This document shows positions 51,764-61,256 of a DNA stretch of 64,000 bases, piece by piece. Both the position numbers and the translations under genes were made by a program. Origin of the DNA: an uncultured Collinsella sp. Lineage in GTDB: Bacteria; Actinomycetota; Coriobacteriia; Coriobacteriales; Coriobacteriaceae. The notes beneath the pieces are model-generated. The model had not been told where the DNA came from and made no database searches. It saw only the letters and a list, made by a program, of their open reading frames with translations. The stretch is from assembly GCA_900544845.1 (NCBI GenBank), contig UQWV01000002.1:1-64000 (forward strand). The letters run 5' to 3'. Each line of letters starts with the position of its first letter. Position 1 is the first letter of the stretch.

Positions 51764-52672
51764 ATGGCAAAACAGCTGCCAAAGCGCGACCTTGAGAACG
51801 TGGGCCTGGGCGTCACGGGCGCGTGCGTTGCGCTCGTGACGCTTGTCGTTGCCGCGCTCATCTTTATGGTCGCCCAAAAGGGCCTCTCGGCTTTTGTCAA
51901 GGACGGCGTCTCGGTCGTCGAGTTTTTCACCGGCACCAAGTGGGACCTGGCCAACACGGCCAAAAACGGCCTGCCCTACACCGGCGCCCTGCCCCTGATC
52001 GTCACCTCGTTTGCGGTCATGGCGCTCTCCACGCTTATCGCGCTGCCCATCGCTATCGGCTCTGCCATCTTTGCGGTTGAGATCCAGCCTAAGTTTGGTT
52101 CCAAGGTCTTTCAGCCGCTTATTGAGCTTTTGACTGGTATTCCTTCGGTCGTCTTTGGTCTGATCGGTTTTCACGTGGTCGTCGGCCTTATGAAGAGCGT
52201 TTTCCACGTAAGCACGGGCTTGGGCATCTTGCCCGGCGCCATCGTGCTGGCCGTCATGATCCTGCCGACGATGACCACGCTTTCGGTCGATGGCCTGCGC
52301 GCCGTGCCCGACAGCTACCGCCAGGGCTCGCTCGCGCTGGGCTACACCCGCTGGCAGACCATCTGGCACGTGGTGCTCAAGTCCGCCATGCCGTCGCTCA
52401 TGACTGCGGTCATTCTGGGTATGACCCGCGCCTTTGGCGAGACGCTCGCCGTGCGCATGGTCATCGGCGGTATCGAGGCCATGCCGACGTCGCTGCTGTC
52501 GCCGGCCTCGACCATCACCACCACGCTCACCACGTCCATGGCGGTCTATGCCGAGGGCTCGGCCCAGGACGATGTTCTGTGGGCGCTCGGTCTGCTGCTG
52601 ATGGGCATGAGCCTCATCTTCATCCTGATCATCCATCTCATTGGCCGCAAGGGGGCGAAGGCTCGTGGCTAG
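51764..52672 (+). CDS. pstC: Phosphate ABC transporter permease PstC
   Basis: The 302-residue membrane protein has six helices and the permease EAA-type loop (RAVPDSYRQGSLALGYTRWQ), with the later ILGMTRAFGETLAVRM. It pairs with PstA to form the phosphate channel. It lies 24 bp after pstS and overlaps pstA by 8 bp. Confidence 0.95.
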   Translation: MAKQLPKRDLENVGLGVTGACVALVTLVVAALIFMVAQKGLSAFVKDGVSVVEFFTGTKWDLANTAKNGLPYTGALPLIVTSFAVMALSTLIALPIAIGSAIFAVEIQPKFGSKVFQPLIELLTGIPSVVFGLIGFHVVVGLMKSVFHVSTGLGILPGAIVLAVMILPTMTTLSVDGLRAVPDSYRQGSLALGYTRWQTIWHVVLKSAMPSLMTAVILGMTRAFGETLAVRMVIGGIEAMPTSLLSPASTITTTLTTSMAVYAEGSAQDDVLWALGLLLMGMSLIFILIIHLIGRKGAKARG

Positions 52673-53587
52673 CACGCGCATCCACATTGACGAGGCGAGA
52701 CTCGGGCGCGTCCAAAAGCAGGACCGCATCGCCACGGGCGTGCTGACGGCGATCGTCGCCATCGTCATGCTCATCGTCGTCTCCATGGTGGCCTATATCC
52801 TGTTTGAGGGCGTCTCGACGCTGTTCCAGCCGGGATTTCTCACGCAGCCCGCGCGCGCCAACGGAACCCAGGGCGGCGTGCTCTACCAGCTGTTCGACTC
52901 GTTCTACCTGCTGCTGATCACTCTGGTCATCTCGGTGCCCATCAGTCTGGGCGGCGCGGTCTTTCTGGTTGAGTACGCGCCGAATGGGCCCATCCGCGAC
53001 ATCGCCTCCACCGCCATCGAGACGCTGTCCTCACTGCCCTCCATCGTTGTCGGCATGTTCGGTTTCCTGGTGTTCTCGGTGCAGCTGGGCTGGAAGTATT
53101 CCATCATCTCCGGCGCCGTCGCGCTCACCATGTTCAACATCCCCATCCTAGTGCGCGTGATTCAGCAGGCGCTCGAGGACGTGCCACAGGCCCAGCGCGA
53201 TGCATGCCTGGCCATGGGCCTTACCCGCTGGGAGGCCACGCTGCACATCCTGATTCCCGAGGCCATGCCCGCCATCGTGACCGGCATCGTGCTTTCGGCC
53301 GGCCGTGTGTTTGGCGAGGCCGCAGCACTGCTCTTTACCTCGGGCATGAGCTCGCCGGTGCGTCTGAACTTCTTGAGCTTTAACCTGTCGAGTCCCACCT
53401 GCGCCTGGAACGTGTTCCGCCCCGGCGAGTCGCTCGCCGTGCACATCTACAAGATCTATGGCGAGGGCAGCCCCGAGGCTCAGCAGATCGTTTGGGGCAC
53501 CGCGGCGCTGCTGATGATTTGCGTACTGCTGTTTAACGTAGCCGCCCGTATTGTGGGCAAGCAACTGGCAAGGAAGATGACGGCCGA

Positions 53588-53591
<4 letters not shown>
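52665..53591 (+). CDS. pstA: Phosphate ABC transporter permease PstA
   Basis: The 308-residue permease has six helices and the EAA loop (ALEDVPQAQRDACLAMGLTR, WEATLHILIPEAMPAIVTGI), and ends near IVGKQLARKM. GTG 52665 is preferred: GGCGAAGG lies just upstream and the protein start (MASTRIHIDEARLGRV) fits; it overlaps pstC. Its stop overlaps the pstB ATG (ATGA), as expected for tight coupling. Confidence 0.92.
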
Positions 53592-54460
<869 letters not shown>

Positions 54461-54516
54461 TCCGGGGCATGCTTGAGGCCCGCGGCGGCCACGGTTGCTA
54501 CGGGACTGATTGGAGA

Positions 54517-54555
54517 GGCGGGTCATCTCTTTTGGGAGATGGCCCGCCTTTTTGT
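54517..54555 (+). terminator. Terminator of the pst operon
   Basis: GGCGGG-CATCTC pairs with GAGATG-CCCGCC and is followed by TTTTTGTG. Confidence 0.9.
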
Positions 54556-54623
54556 GTCGTGTGCGGCCCGCCTTTTCGCTGCTATCATGGACAACGTTGA
54601 ATTTCTACGAAGGAGCAGGGCAT

Positions 54624-56483
54624 ATGGCGATTCTTTTGGGATGCGATTCCGTCAGCCTAGAGTTTCCCACCAAGCATATTTTCGATAGCGTGACGCTCGG
54701 CGTGGGCGAGGGCGACCGCATTGGTATTGTCGGTAAAAACGGCGACGGCAAGTCGACGCTGCTGAGCGTGCTCGCCGGCACGCTGGAGCCCGACGACGGC
54801 CGCGTGACGCACCGCCGCGGCACCACGATCGGCCTGCTCGGCCAAAAGGACCAGCTGGCCGATACTGATACCGTGCATCATGCCGTCGTGGGCGACACGC
54901 CCGAGTACGAGTGGGCGTCGAGTCCGCGTACGCGCCAGATCCTCGCCGGCCTCATCAGCGACGTGCCCTGGGAGGGCACGGTGGGCGAGCTTTCGGGCGG
55001 TCAGCGCCGCCGCGTGGACCTCGCGCGCCTGCTGATCGGCGACTACGACGTGCTCATGCTCGACGAGCCCACCAACCACCTGGACATGCGCGCCATCAAC
55101 TGGCTCGCGCGTCACTTAAAGGCCCGCTGGCAGCGCGGTCAGGGCGCCATGCTCGTGGTCACGCACGATCGCTGGTTCTTGGACGAGGTCTGCACCAGCA
55201 TGTGGGAGGTCCACGACGGCCAGGTCGACCCCTTCGAGGGCGGCTACTCGGCATATATCCTTCAGCGCGTAGAGCGCGACCGCATGGCCGCCGTCACCGA
55301 GGAGCGCCGCCGCAACATGGCGCGCAAGGAGCTCGCGTGGCTGAGCCGCGGCGCCCAGGCTCGTTCCACCAAGCCCAAGTTTCGCGTTGAGGCTGCTCGC
55401 GAGCTGATCGCCGACGTGCCGCCCGTGCGCGACGAGCTGGAGCTCAAGCGCCTCGCCGTGAGCCGCCTAGGCAAGCAGGTCATCGACGTGATCGACGTTG
55501 ATACCGGCTATGCGGATACCGACGGCGCGCCCAAGCAGGTGCTCTCCGACGTGACCTGGCTTATCGGCGCGGGCGACCGCTATGGTCTTTTGGGCGAGAA
55601 CGGCGCCGGCAAGTCGACCTTGCTCGATGTGATTCAGGGCAAGATTGCGCCCACGCGCGGCCGCGTGAAGATTGGCCAGACAGTGCGCTTTGGCGTGCTG
55701 TCGCAGCAGCTCGAGGAGCTCGAGCCCTACATGGGCGACACGATCCGCGAGGTGCTGAGCAACTATAAGAAGTATTACGTCATCGACGGCAAGGAGACCT
55801 CTCCCGAGAAGCTTTGCGAGCGCCTGGGCTTTACGACGCAGCAGCTCTGGAGCCGCATCGGCGACCTTTCGGGCGGCCAGCGCCGTCGCCTGTCGCTGCT
55901 GCTGACAATCCTGGACGAGCCCAACGTGCTTATCCTGGACGAGCCGGGCAACGACCTGGATACCGATATGCTCGCGATTGTCGAGGACCTGCTCGATGGC
56001 TGGCCCGGCACGTTGATTCTGGTGACGCACGACCGCTTTTTGATGGAGCGCGTGACCGACCAGCAGTGGGCACTGCTCGATGGCCATCTGACGCATATGC
56101 CCGGCGGCGTCGACCAGTACCTGCGCCTGTGCAACGCCACCGCCGAGGGCGAGCCCGTGGGCGCGCCGAGTGCCAAGACCGGCACGTTCGACACCGGTGC
56201 CGCGGCAGCTGCGGCCGAAAAGCCCAAGTCGAGCGGTCAGCCCAACGGCCTGTCCAACGCCGAGCGCCAGAAGCTCCGCCGCGAGGTGAGTTCGCTCGAG
56301 CGCAAGATGGAGACGCAGCGCGCCCGCGTTGAGGAGGCCGAGGCAGCAATGGCCCAAGTCGATCCCACCAACTACACGGCGCTCGGCGAGCAGCAGGCAA
56401 AGATCGACGAGGCTCACGCCGCCATGGACGAGCTGGAGATGGCGTGGCTCGAGGCGAGCGAAAAGCTCGAGGGCGAGGAGTAG
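54624..56483 (+). CDS. ABC-F family ATPase (Uup-like)
   Basis: The 619-residue protein has two ABC domains without membrane helices, as in ABC-F translation factors. Domain 1: GIVGKNGDGKSTLLSVLAG and LSGGQRRRVDLARLL with DEPTNHLD; domain 2: GLLGENGAGKSTLLDVIQG, LSGGQRRRLSLLLTIL and LDEPGNDLD (Gly in place of Thr). The linker and a C-terminal coiled coil (LRREVSSLERKMETQRARVE) resemble Uup. Uup-type proteins act in ribosome or replication-fork maintenance, not in transport. ATG 54624 has AAGGAG eight bases upstream. Confidence 0.9.
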   Translation: MAILLGCDSVSLEFPTKHIFDSVTLGVGEGDRIGIVGKNGDGKSTLLSVLAGTLEPDDGRVTHRRGTTIGLLGQKDQLADTDTVHHAVVGDTPEYEWASSPRTRQILAGLISDVPWEGTVGELSGGQRRRVDLARLLIGDYDVLMLDEPTNHLDMRAINWLARHLKARWQRGQGAMLVVTHDRWFLDEVCTSMWEVHDGQVDPFEGGYSAYILQRVERDRMAAVTEERRRNMARKELAWLSRGAQARSTKPKFRVEAARELIADVPPVRDELELKRLAVSRLGKQVIDVIDVDTGYADTDGAPKQVLSDVTWLIGAGDRYGLLGENGAGKSTLLDVIQGKIAPTRGRVKIGQTVRFGVLSQQLEELEPYMGDTIREVLSNYKKYYVIDGKETSPEKLCERLGFTTQQLWSRIGDLSGGQRRRLSLLLTILDEPNVLILDEPGNDLDTDMLAIVEDLLDGWPGTLILVTHDRFLMERVTDQQWALLDGHLTHMPGGVDQYLRLCNATAEGEPVGAPSAKTGTFDTGAAAAAAEKPKSSGQPNGLSNAERQKLRREVSSLERKMETQRARVEEAEAAMAQVDPTNYTALGEQQAKIDEAHAAMDELEMAWLEASEKLEGEE

Positions 56484-56489
56484 ACGAGG

Positions 56490-57260
56490 ATGATCAAAGC
56501 CGCGTTTTTCGATATCGACGGCACGCTGCTGAGCTTTAAGACCCACCGGATTCCGGCGTCGGCGCAGCAGGTGCTCGACAGCTTTCACGAGCAGGGGATC
56601 GCATGCGTGATCGCCACGGGTCGCCCGACCTACCAGATGCCGGACTGGCTGTTCGACCTGGGCTGGGATGCGTACATTACGCTCTCGGGTCAGCACTGTT
56701 TTGATGCCGAGGGGGTTTACCGCAGCTGTCCGATCGATCCGGACGACGTTGCGGTGATTGTGGACCAGGTGGCGCAGGGGCGCTATGACTCGCTGTGCAT
56801 GCAGGGCGAGAACTCGTTTGTGAACCGCCTGTCCGAGCGCGTGGTGACGGCTGGCAGCAACGCGGGAATCGTCTACCACGAGGAGCCGTTTGAGCACGCC
56901 TTTGAAGCACCGGTCTACCAGTTCTGCGCCTTTGTGGACCCGGCCGACGAACATATCGTGACCGACGCCGTGTCGCATTCGCTCACCACGCGCTGGTGCG
57001 ACCTGTTCTGCGACATTATTCCCGCTAACGGCGGCAAGGACCTGGGTGTGGCGGCGACGCTGGAGCGTCTGGATATCGACGCGAGCGAGGCGATCGCCTT
57101 TGGCGACGGCGAGAACGACCTATCGATGTATTCCGCCGTGGGCACGAGCGTGGCCATGGGTAACGCACAGGACACGGTGAAAGCTGCGGCGACCTATGTG
57201 ACGACCGCCGTGGACGACGACGGAATCTACAACGCCGCGAAGCACTTTGGACTGTTATAA
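56490..57260 (+). CDS. HAD-superfamily hydrolase, Cof-type (IIB)
   Basis: The 256-residue protein starts AAFFDIDGTLLSF (motif I), has CVIATGRPTYQMPDWLF (motif II), and IAFGDGENDLSMYSAVGTSV with VAMGNAQDTVKAAATYVTTA (motif IV and following), which define Cof-type phosphatases. The cap is the alpha/beta type. The substrate is probably a sugar phosphate. The ATG lies 7 bp after the ABC-F stop, with GAGGAG nine bases upstream, so the two genes form an operon. Confidence 0.92.
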   Translation: MIKAAFFDIDGTLLSFKTHRIPASAQQVLDSFHEQGIACVIATGRPTYQMPDWLFDLGWDAYITLSGQHCFDAEGVYRSCPIDPDDVAVIVDQVAQGRYDSLCMQGENSFVNRLSERVVTAGSNAGIVYHEEPFEHAFEAPVYQFCAFVDPADEHIVTDAVSHSLTTRWCDLFCDIIPANGGKDLGVAATLERLDIDASEAIAFGDGENDLSMYSAVGTSVAMGNAQDTVKAAATYVTTAVDDDGIYNAAKHFGLL

Positions 57261-57304
57261 CTGCGGCTCGGCACTTAGGGATGCTCCTTTTCTGCCGGCA
57301 GCTG

Positions 57305-57340
57305 GGGGACACTCCTTGCGGGGCGTCCCCATTTTGTTTT
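57305..57340 (+). terminator. Terminator after the HAD gene
   Basis: GGGGAC pairs with GTCCCC, then ATTTTGTTTT. Confidence 0.75.
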
Positions 57341-57361
57341 CGTCCCGCACGTTTTGTGAAA

Positions 57362-57423
57362 CACGGCTAACTTTTAGACAAAGTAGTAAGACATGGGCAA
57401 CTTTTGCGGTAAAGTTAGCCGTG
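57362..57423. promoter_or_regulatory. Inverted-repeat operator region of the DtxR-type gene
   Basis: CACGGCTAACTTT (57362-57374) and AAAGTTAGCCGTG (57411-57423) form a perfect 13-bp inverted repeat around the probable promoter. The TTAGCC/GGCTAA cores resemble DtxR-type sites, and a third GGCTAAC is at about 57437-57443. It is probably autoregulatory. The centre holds CATGGGCAACTTTTG, close to a motif at 63838. Confidence 0.6.
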
Positions 57424-57468
57424 GAAAGTATCCAAAGGCTAACTAGCAATCATCGCGAAAGGCGGCCC

Positions 57469-57858
57469 ATGGCCCTACGTGAATCCGGAGAAGACTATCT
57501 CGAATCGATCTACGTTCTGTCGGAACGTCAGGGCGTCGTGCGCTCGATCGACGTTGCGGAGTACCTCGGTGTAACTAAGGCGAGCGTTTCCAAGGCCATG
57601 GCGACGTTGGAAAGCAACGGCTATGTCGAAATGGGCAAGCGAGATGTTCATCTGACGGAGCGTGGCCTGGAGGTCGCTCGTCAAATGTGGGAGCGTCACT
57701 GCTTTTTCGTGGGGCTGCTAGAGGATGCGGGTGTTTCGGCTGAGGTCGCGTCGCAAGAGGGCTGCCACATGGAGCACTGCCTGAGCGAGGAAAGCTTCGA
57801 GAAACTGAGGGCGATGCTGAACCGGGGCGAGGCGACGGGCCAAGCGGCGGAATCCTAA
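57469..57858 (+). CDS. DtxR/MntR-family metal-dependent regulator
   Basis: These regulators bind Fe or Mn and repress metal-uptake genes. The 129-residue protein begins with the family winged helix (SGEDYLESIYVLSERQGVVR, SIDVAEYLGVTKASVSKAMA), then a dimerisation and metal region (EVARQMWERHCFFVGLLEDA, GCHMEHCLSEESFEKL). Candidate ligands are Glu, Cys and His in EGCHMEHCLSEE. It lacks the SH3-like third domain, so it is of the short MntR type. GAAAGGCGG precedes ATG 57469. Confidence 0.9.
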   Translation: MALRESGEDYLESIYVLSERQGVVRSIDVAEYLGVTKASVSKAMATLESNGYVEMGKRDVHLTERGLEVARQMWERHCFFVGLLEDAGVSAEVASQEGCHMEHCLSEESFEKLRAMLNRGEATGQAAES

Positions 57859-57994
57859 CGAACCCCCAGTAGCGCGGAGTTCGCGCAAAGCGCGAAGCAG
57901 CGACCGGGACCAGCGGCCCTTTCGGCCAAGTCCATTTCAGCAAAGGAGCCCCGCCAGCAAGCGATGCCCAAGAACTGCCAGCTACGTCACCGCA

Positions 57995-58121
57995 GGCCGG
58001 GACCGGGCTTGGTTTTGAAAACATTCCACAGCGCGAGGCCCGCCTTTCCGTTGCTCCGCAGGAGCAGGAAAGACGGGCCTCATGCGCGAGGACGTTTTCA
58101 AAACCAAGCCCGGTCCCGGCC
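57995..58121. repeat. Cruciform element with perfect 28-bp inverted repeats
   Basis: Left arm 57995-58022 (starting GGCCGGGACCGGGCTTGG) is the exact reverse complement of 58094-58121. The 71-bp centre itself folds as AGGCCCG-...-GGAGCA ... CGGGCCT (58038-58082). It lies between the DtxR gene and the end of the P-type ATPase gene (convergent), so it may act as a bidirectional terminator. No coding content in 57859-58137. Confidence 0.8.
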
Positions 58122-58137
58122 GGACAGCCCACGAACG

Positions 58138-60090
58138 CTACAGGTTCTTGACACCCATCGCGCGCATGGCATTCAGGATGGCGATAATCGCCACGCCTAC
58201 GTCGCCGAACACGGCAAGCCACATATTGGCGATGCCCAGCGCCGCGAGCACCAGAATCAGCAGCTTAATGCCCAGCGCAAAGATGATGTTCTGCCAAACA
58301 ATCGTCATGGTCTTGCGTGCCACGCGGATCGCGCGGGAAATGTTGGACGGCTTGTCGTCCATGAGCACGACATCGGCGGCCTCGATCGCAGCGTCAGAAC
58401 CCATAGCGCCCATGGCAATGCCCACATCGGCGCGCGTAAGCACGGGCGCATCGTTGATGCCGTCGCCCACAAAGGCGAGCTTGCCCTTGCCACTCTCGGT
58501 TGCAAGCAGCGCCTCGACGCGCTCGACCTTATCGCCCGGCAGCAGCTGCGCGTGGAACTCGTCGAGACTGAGTTGCTTGGCCACAGACGCCGCAACCTCC
58601 TCGCGGTCGCCCGTGAGCATGACGGTGCGCTTGACACCGGCGGCGTGCAGGTCGCGAATCGTTTGCTCAGCATCGGCCTTGACGGTGTCTGCAATCACGA
58701 TGTGGCCGGCGTACACGCCATCAACGAGCACATGCAGAATCGTTCCGATGACCTCGCAATCGGGCGCTTCGACTCCGGCCGCGGCGAGCATCTTTGCGTT
58801 GCCAACGACGACGTGCTTGCCGTCGATGGTTGCCGTCACGCCATGGCCCGCGTCGTTGGTGGAGTCGCTTACGCGCTTGGGGTCGACCTCGCCCTGGTAG
58901 GCGACACGTACGGACTGCGCGATGGGGTGATCGGAGAACGACTCAGCAAGGGCTGCGACTTCGAGCAACGACTGCTCGGTATAGCCGGCCTCGGGGTGTA
59001 CCGCGACCACCGAGAACGTGCCGTTGGTGAGGGTGCCCGTCTTGTCAAAGACGACGGTGTCCACGTCGGCGAGCGTCTCGAGGTAGTTAGAACCCTTGAT
59101 GAGAACGCCCAGCTTGGACGCGCCGCCGATGCCGCCAAAGAAGCTCAACGGTACGCTGATTACGAGCGCGCACGGGCAGCTGACGACCAAGAAGGTCAGG
59201 CCGCGCAGAATCCAGTCGGACCAGGCACCGGTGACCAGGCCACCGCCGAGCGCGAGCACCGCGGCAGCGCCGGTGACGGCGGGCGTGTAGATGCGGGCAA
59301 AGCGCGTGATGAAGTTCTCGGTGCGTGCCTTCTTTTCGCTGGCATTCTCCACGAGTTCCAGGACGCGTGCGACGGTGGACTCGCCAAAGGGCTTGGTGGT
59401 GCGCACGTGGATGAGCCCCGTCATGTTGATGCAGCCGCTGATGATATCGTCTCCGGTTTTGGCCGGGCGGGGGACCGACTCACCGGTAAGGGCGGCGGTG
59501 TCGAGCTGGGTTTCGCCCTCGACGATGACGCCGTCGATAGGCACGCGCTCACCGGGCTTGACCACGATCACGGTGCCGACGGCGATGTCATCGGGGAAGA
59601 CCTGCTCGAGTGTGCCGTCGGGGTGCTCGACGTTAGCGTAGTCGGGCGCGATGTCCATCATGGCACTGATCGACTTGCGGCTCTTGCCCACGGCGTACGC
59701 CTGAAACAGCTCGCCGACCTGGTAGAACAGCATGACGGCGGCGCCTTCGGCCATGTGCGGGTCGGTATCGGGGAAGAGCACCATGGCAAACGCGCCGATG
59801 GTCGCGACGGCCATGAGGAAGCTCTCGTCGAAGGCCTTGCCGCGGCGGATGTTATTGAATGCCTTTTGCAGTACGTCGTAGCCGGCAATCAAAAACGGCA
59901 CGAGGAACAGCACAAAGCTGGCGTAGATGTCGCCCGGGGTGCCGAATGCGGCAGTGAGGGTGCCGAGCTCATCGAGGGCGTACACCACGGCAAAAATGCC
60001 CAGCGCTACCAGGATGCGGTTGCGCTTATGCTCGAGTGATTCTTTTTTCTTGCGCTTCTTCTTTTTCTTTTTGGGGTCGGCGGTGGCCAT
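58138..60090 (-). CDS. Heavy-metal efflux P1B-type ATPase (Zn/Cd type)
   Basis: It exports soft divalent metals using ATP. The 650-residue protein has the P1B metal motif SCPC (CPC near residue 304), the phosphorylation site DKTGT (Asp349), LTGES, the SDHPIAQ motif and the hinge VGDGINDAPVL. It begins with a poly-Lys stretch (MATADPKKKKKKRKKKESLE), and no metal-binding domain is fused; that domain is the separate protein at 60191. ATG 60090 has GGGAGG nine bases upstream. It is the last gene of the arsR-hma-ATPase operon. A metal-responsive box lies just before it. Confidence 0.93.
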   Translation of the reverse strand: MATADPKKKKKKRKKKESLEHKRNRILVALGIFAVVYALDELGTLTAAFGTPGDIYASFVLFLVPFLIAGYDVLQKAFNNIRRGKAFDESFLMAVATIGAFAMVLFPDTDPHMAEGAAVMLFYQVGELFQAYAVGKSRKSISAMMDIAPDYANVEHPDGTLEQVFPDDIAVGTVIVVKPGERVPIDGVIVEGETQLDTAALTGESVPRPAKTGDDIISGCINMTGLIHVRTTKPFGESTVARVLELVENASEKKARTENFITRFARIYTPAVTGAAAVLALGGGLVTGAWSDWILRGLTFLVVSCPCALVISVPLSFFGGIGGASKLGVLIKGSNYLETLADVDTVVFDKTGTLTNGTFSVVAVHPEAGYTEQSLLEVAALAESFSDHPIAQSVRVAYQGEVDPKRVSDSTNDAGHGVTATIDGKHVVVGNAKMLAAAGVEAPDCEVIGTILHVLVDGVYAGHIVIADTVKADAEQTIRDLHAAGVKRTVMLTGDREEVAASVAKQLSLDEFHAQLLPGDKVERVEALLATESGKGKLAFVGDGINDAPVLTRADVGIAMGAMGSDAAIEAADVVLMDDKPSNISRAIRVARKTMTIVWQNIIFALGIKLLILVLAALGIANMWLAVFGDVGVAIIAILNAMRAMGVKNL

Positions 60091-60113
60091 GACTCGTATC
60101 CTCCCATTTGAAT

Positions 60114-60138
60114 GTATGAACATTCGCTCATATAATTT
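60114..60138 (-). promoter_or_regulatory. ArsR/SmtB-type operator box upstream of the ATPase
   Basis: TATGAACATTCGCTCATATA repeats the boxes at 60851-60907 almost exactly. It lies between hma and the ATPase gene, so it gives the ATPase its own regulated start or an internal repression site. Confidence 0.7.
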
Positions 60139-60190
60139 CGCGAGCAAAGGCCGCAGCAAGCGCGGCCTTGCAGGTTGGCGTAAACCTTGG

Positions 60191-60409
60191 CTAGAGAATG
60201 ATCTCGCAGTCCGGCTCGGCGTCGGCGGTGAACTCCACAACGCGGTCGAGGACCTCGTCGAACTCGGCGTCATCGGCCTCGAGCGTCAACTTCTGGGTCA
60301 TAAAGTTGACCGAAACGGATTTGACGCCCTCGAGCTTGGCCAACTCGTCCTGAAGCTCGCGCGCACAGTTGGCGCAATCGATCTCATCGAGCTTGTACTG
60401 CTTTTTCAT
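60191..60409 (-). CDS. Heavy-metal-associated (HMA) chaperone-like protein
   Basis: The 72-residue protein has the ferredoxin-like HMA fold with the metal motif DCANCA (CxxC) near residue 11 and the pattern LEGVKSVSVNFMTQKLTLEA. It probably binds Zn, Cd or Cu and hands the metal to the ATPase next to it. GGAAAGGAACCC precedes the ATG. Confidence 0.9.
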   Translation of the reverse strand: MKKQYKLDEIDCANCARELQDELAKLEGVKSVSVNFMTQKLTLEADDAEFDEVLDRVVEFTADAEPDCEIIL

Positions 60410-60471
60410 GGTGGGTTCCTTTCCCGTTTTTGCGGCTTGGGTGCAGGCCGCGCTGGTACCGTGGTTGGTTG

Positions 60472-60837
60472 CTATTCGCAGATATGGCTCATGCCCTGGT
60501 TGAGCATGGTGTAGACGTGGTCGTCGGCGAGCGAGTATAGGATATTGCGCCCGTCGCGCCGGAATTTAACCAGGTGCGACTGCTTGAGTGTGCGCAGCTG
60601 GTGCGACACCGCGGACTGCGAGGTTTCGGTCGCTTCGGCGATGTCTGCCACGCAGAGCTCGCGGCCCATGAGGGCGTAAAGGATCTTGATGCGCGTGGTG
60701 TCGCTGAAGACCTTGAACAGGTCGGCGAGGTCGTAGAGAAGCTCCTCGTCGGGAAGGTCCTCGGGCGAGCAGGTGGTCGGGATCGCGGGTTCGGTGGCCT
60801 CGATGTCGAGTTTCGTTTCATCAACGCGGATGCTCAT
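60472..60837 (-). CDS. ArsR/SmtB-family metal-sensing repressor
   Basis: The 121-residue winged-helix protein has the ArsR core: FKVFSDTTRIKILYALMGRE, LCVADIAEATETSQSAVSHQ (recognition helix) and LRTLKQSHLVKFRRDGRNIL. A C-terminal helix DHVYTMLNQGMSHIC holds Asp/His residues like the alpha-5 zinc site of CzrA and SmtB. The ELCV Cys also matches the alpha-3N class. It should repress the operon until metal binds. AAAGGA precedes the ATG. Confidence 0.92.
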   Translation of the reverse strand: MSIRVDETKLDIEATEPAIPTTCSPEDLPDEELLYDLADLFKVFSDTTRIKILYALMGRELCVADIAEATETSQSAVSHQLRTLKQSHLVKFRRDGRNILYSLADDHVYTMLNQGMSHICE

Positions 60838-60850
60838 TGCAATATCCTTT

Positions 60851-60907
60851 CATATGAACATGCGCTCATATAATTTACTTTCGATTATATGAGTGCATGT
60901 TCATATG
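60851..60907. promoter_or_regulatory. Paired operator boxes upstream of the metal-efflux operon
   Basis: CATATGAACATGCGCTCATA (60851-60870) and an inverted copy (60884-60907, complement CATATGAACATGCACTCATA) flank an AT-rich core containing ATTATA. Each box resembles the 12-2-12 site of ArsR/SmtB repressors. Together with the box at 60114 there are three copies, which defines the local regulon. Confidence 0.8.
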
Positions 60908-60994
60908 TCAATGACGTTCAGGTAATTCGTTGTACAAAATGATGGGGAATAGTGGACGAGATCCCGGACTGAGCGTTTTTTGATAGTCGATGCC

Positions 60995-61246
60995 AAGGTG
61001 GGTACCCTCGTGCCGTGCAAAAAATGGAGTATTCTGCAACTATAGGGGTCCGCTAATTTATTGCAGGTCATATAATGCAGTTCAAGAGTTATCTTAGGGT
61101 GTTAATCCGATGAGTTCTTCCTCAAATGTTGCCTAACGCTCTCACGCAAGAGTGATTTCGCTCCACATTTGGATCCACTCGAGGGTGATAGACACCCGAC
61201 CCTGCTGAATACTCGCAATTTTGCACGTCGCTAGGGTACCCACCTT
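60995..61246. repeat. 252-bp MITE-like element with about 44-bp imperfect inverted termini
   Basis: The ends begin AAGGTGGGTACCCT (60995-61008) and close with its exact reverse complement (61233-61246). The similarity continues inward to about 44 bp (GTGCAAAA ... GTATTC-GCA on both sides). No gene lies inside and no target duplication is clear. It lies 10 bp beyond the stop of the nuclease-fold gene. Confidence 0.65.
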
Positions 61247-61256
61247 GTTAGCCGGC

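Noticed and set aside
57964..60039. + strand 691-codon frame opposite the P-type ATPase
   Set aside because: The minus strand encodes a complete P1B ATPase with all motifs; the + frame is its antisense shadow.
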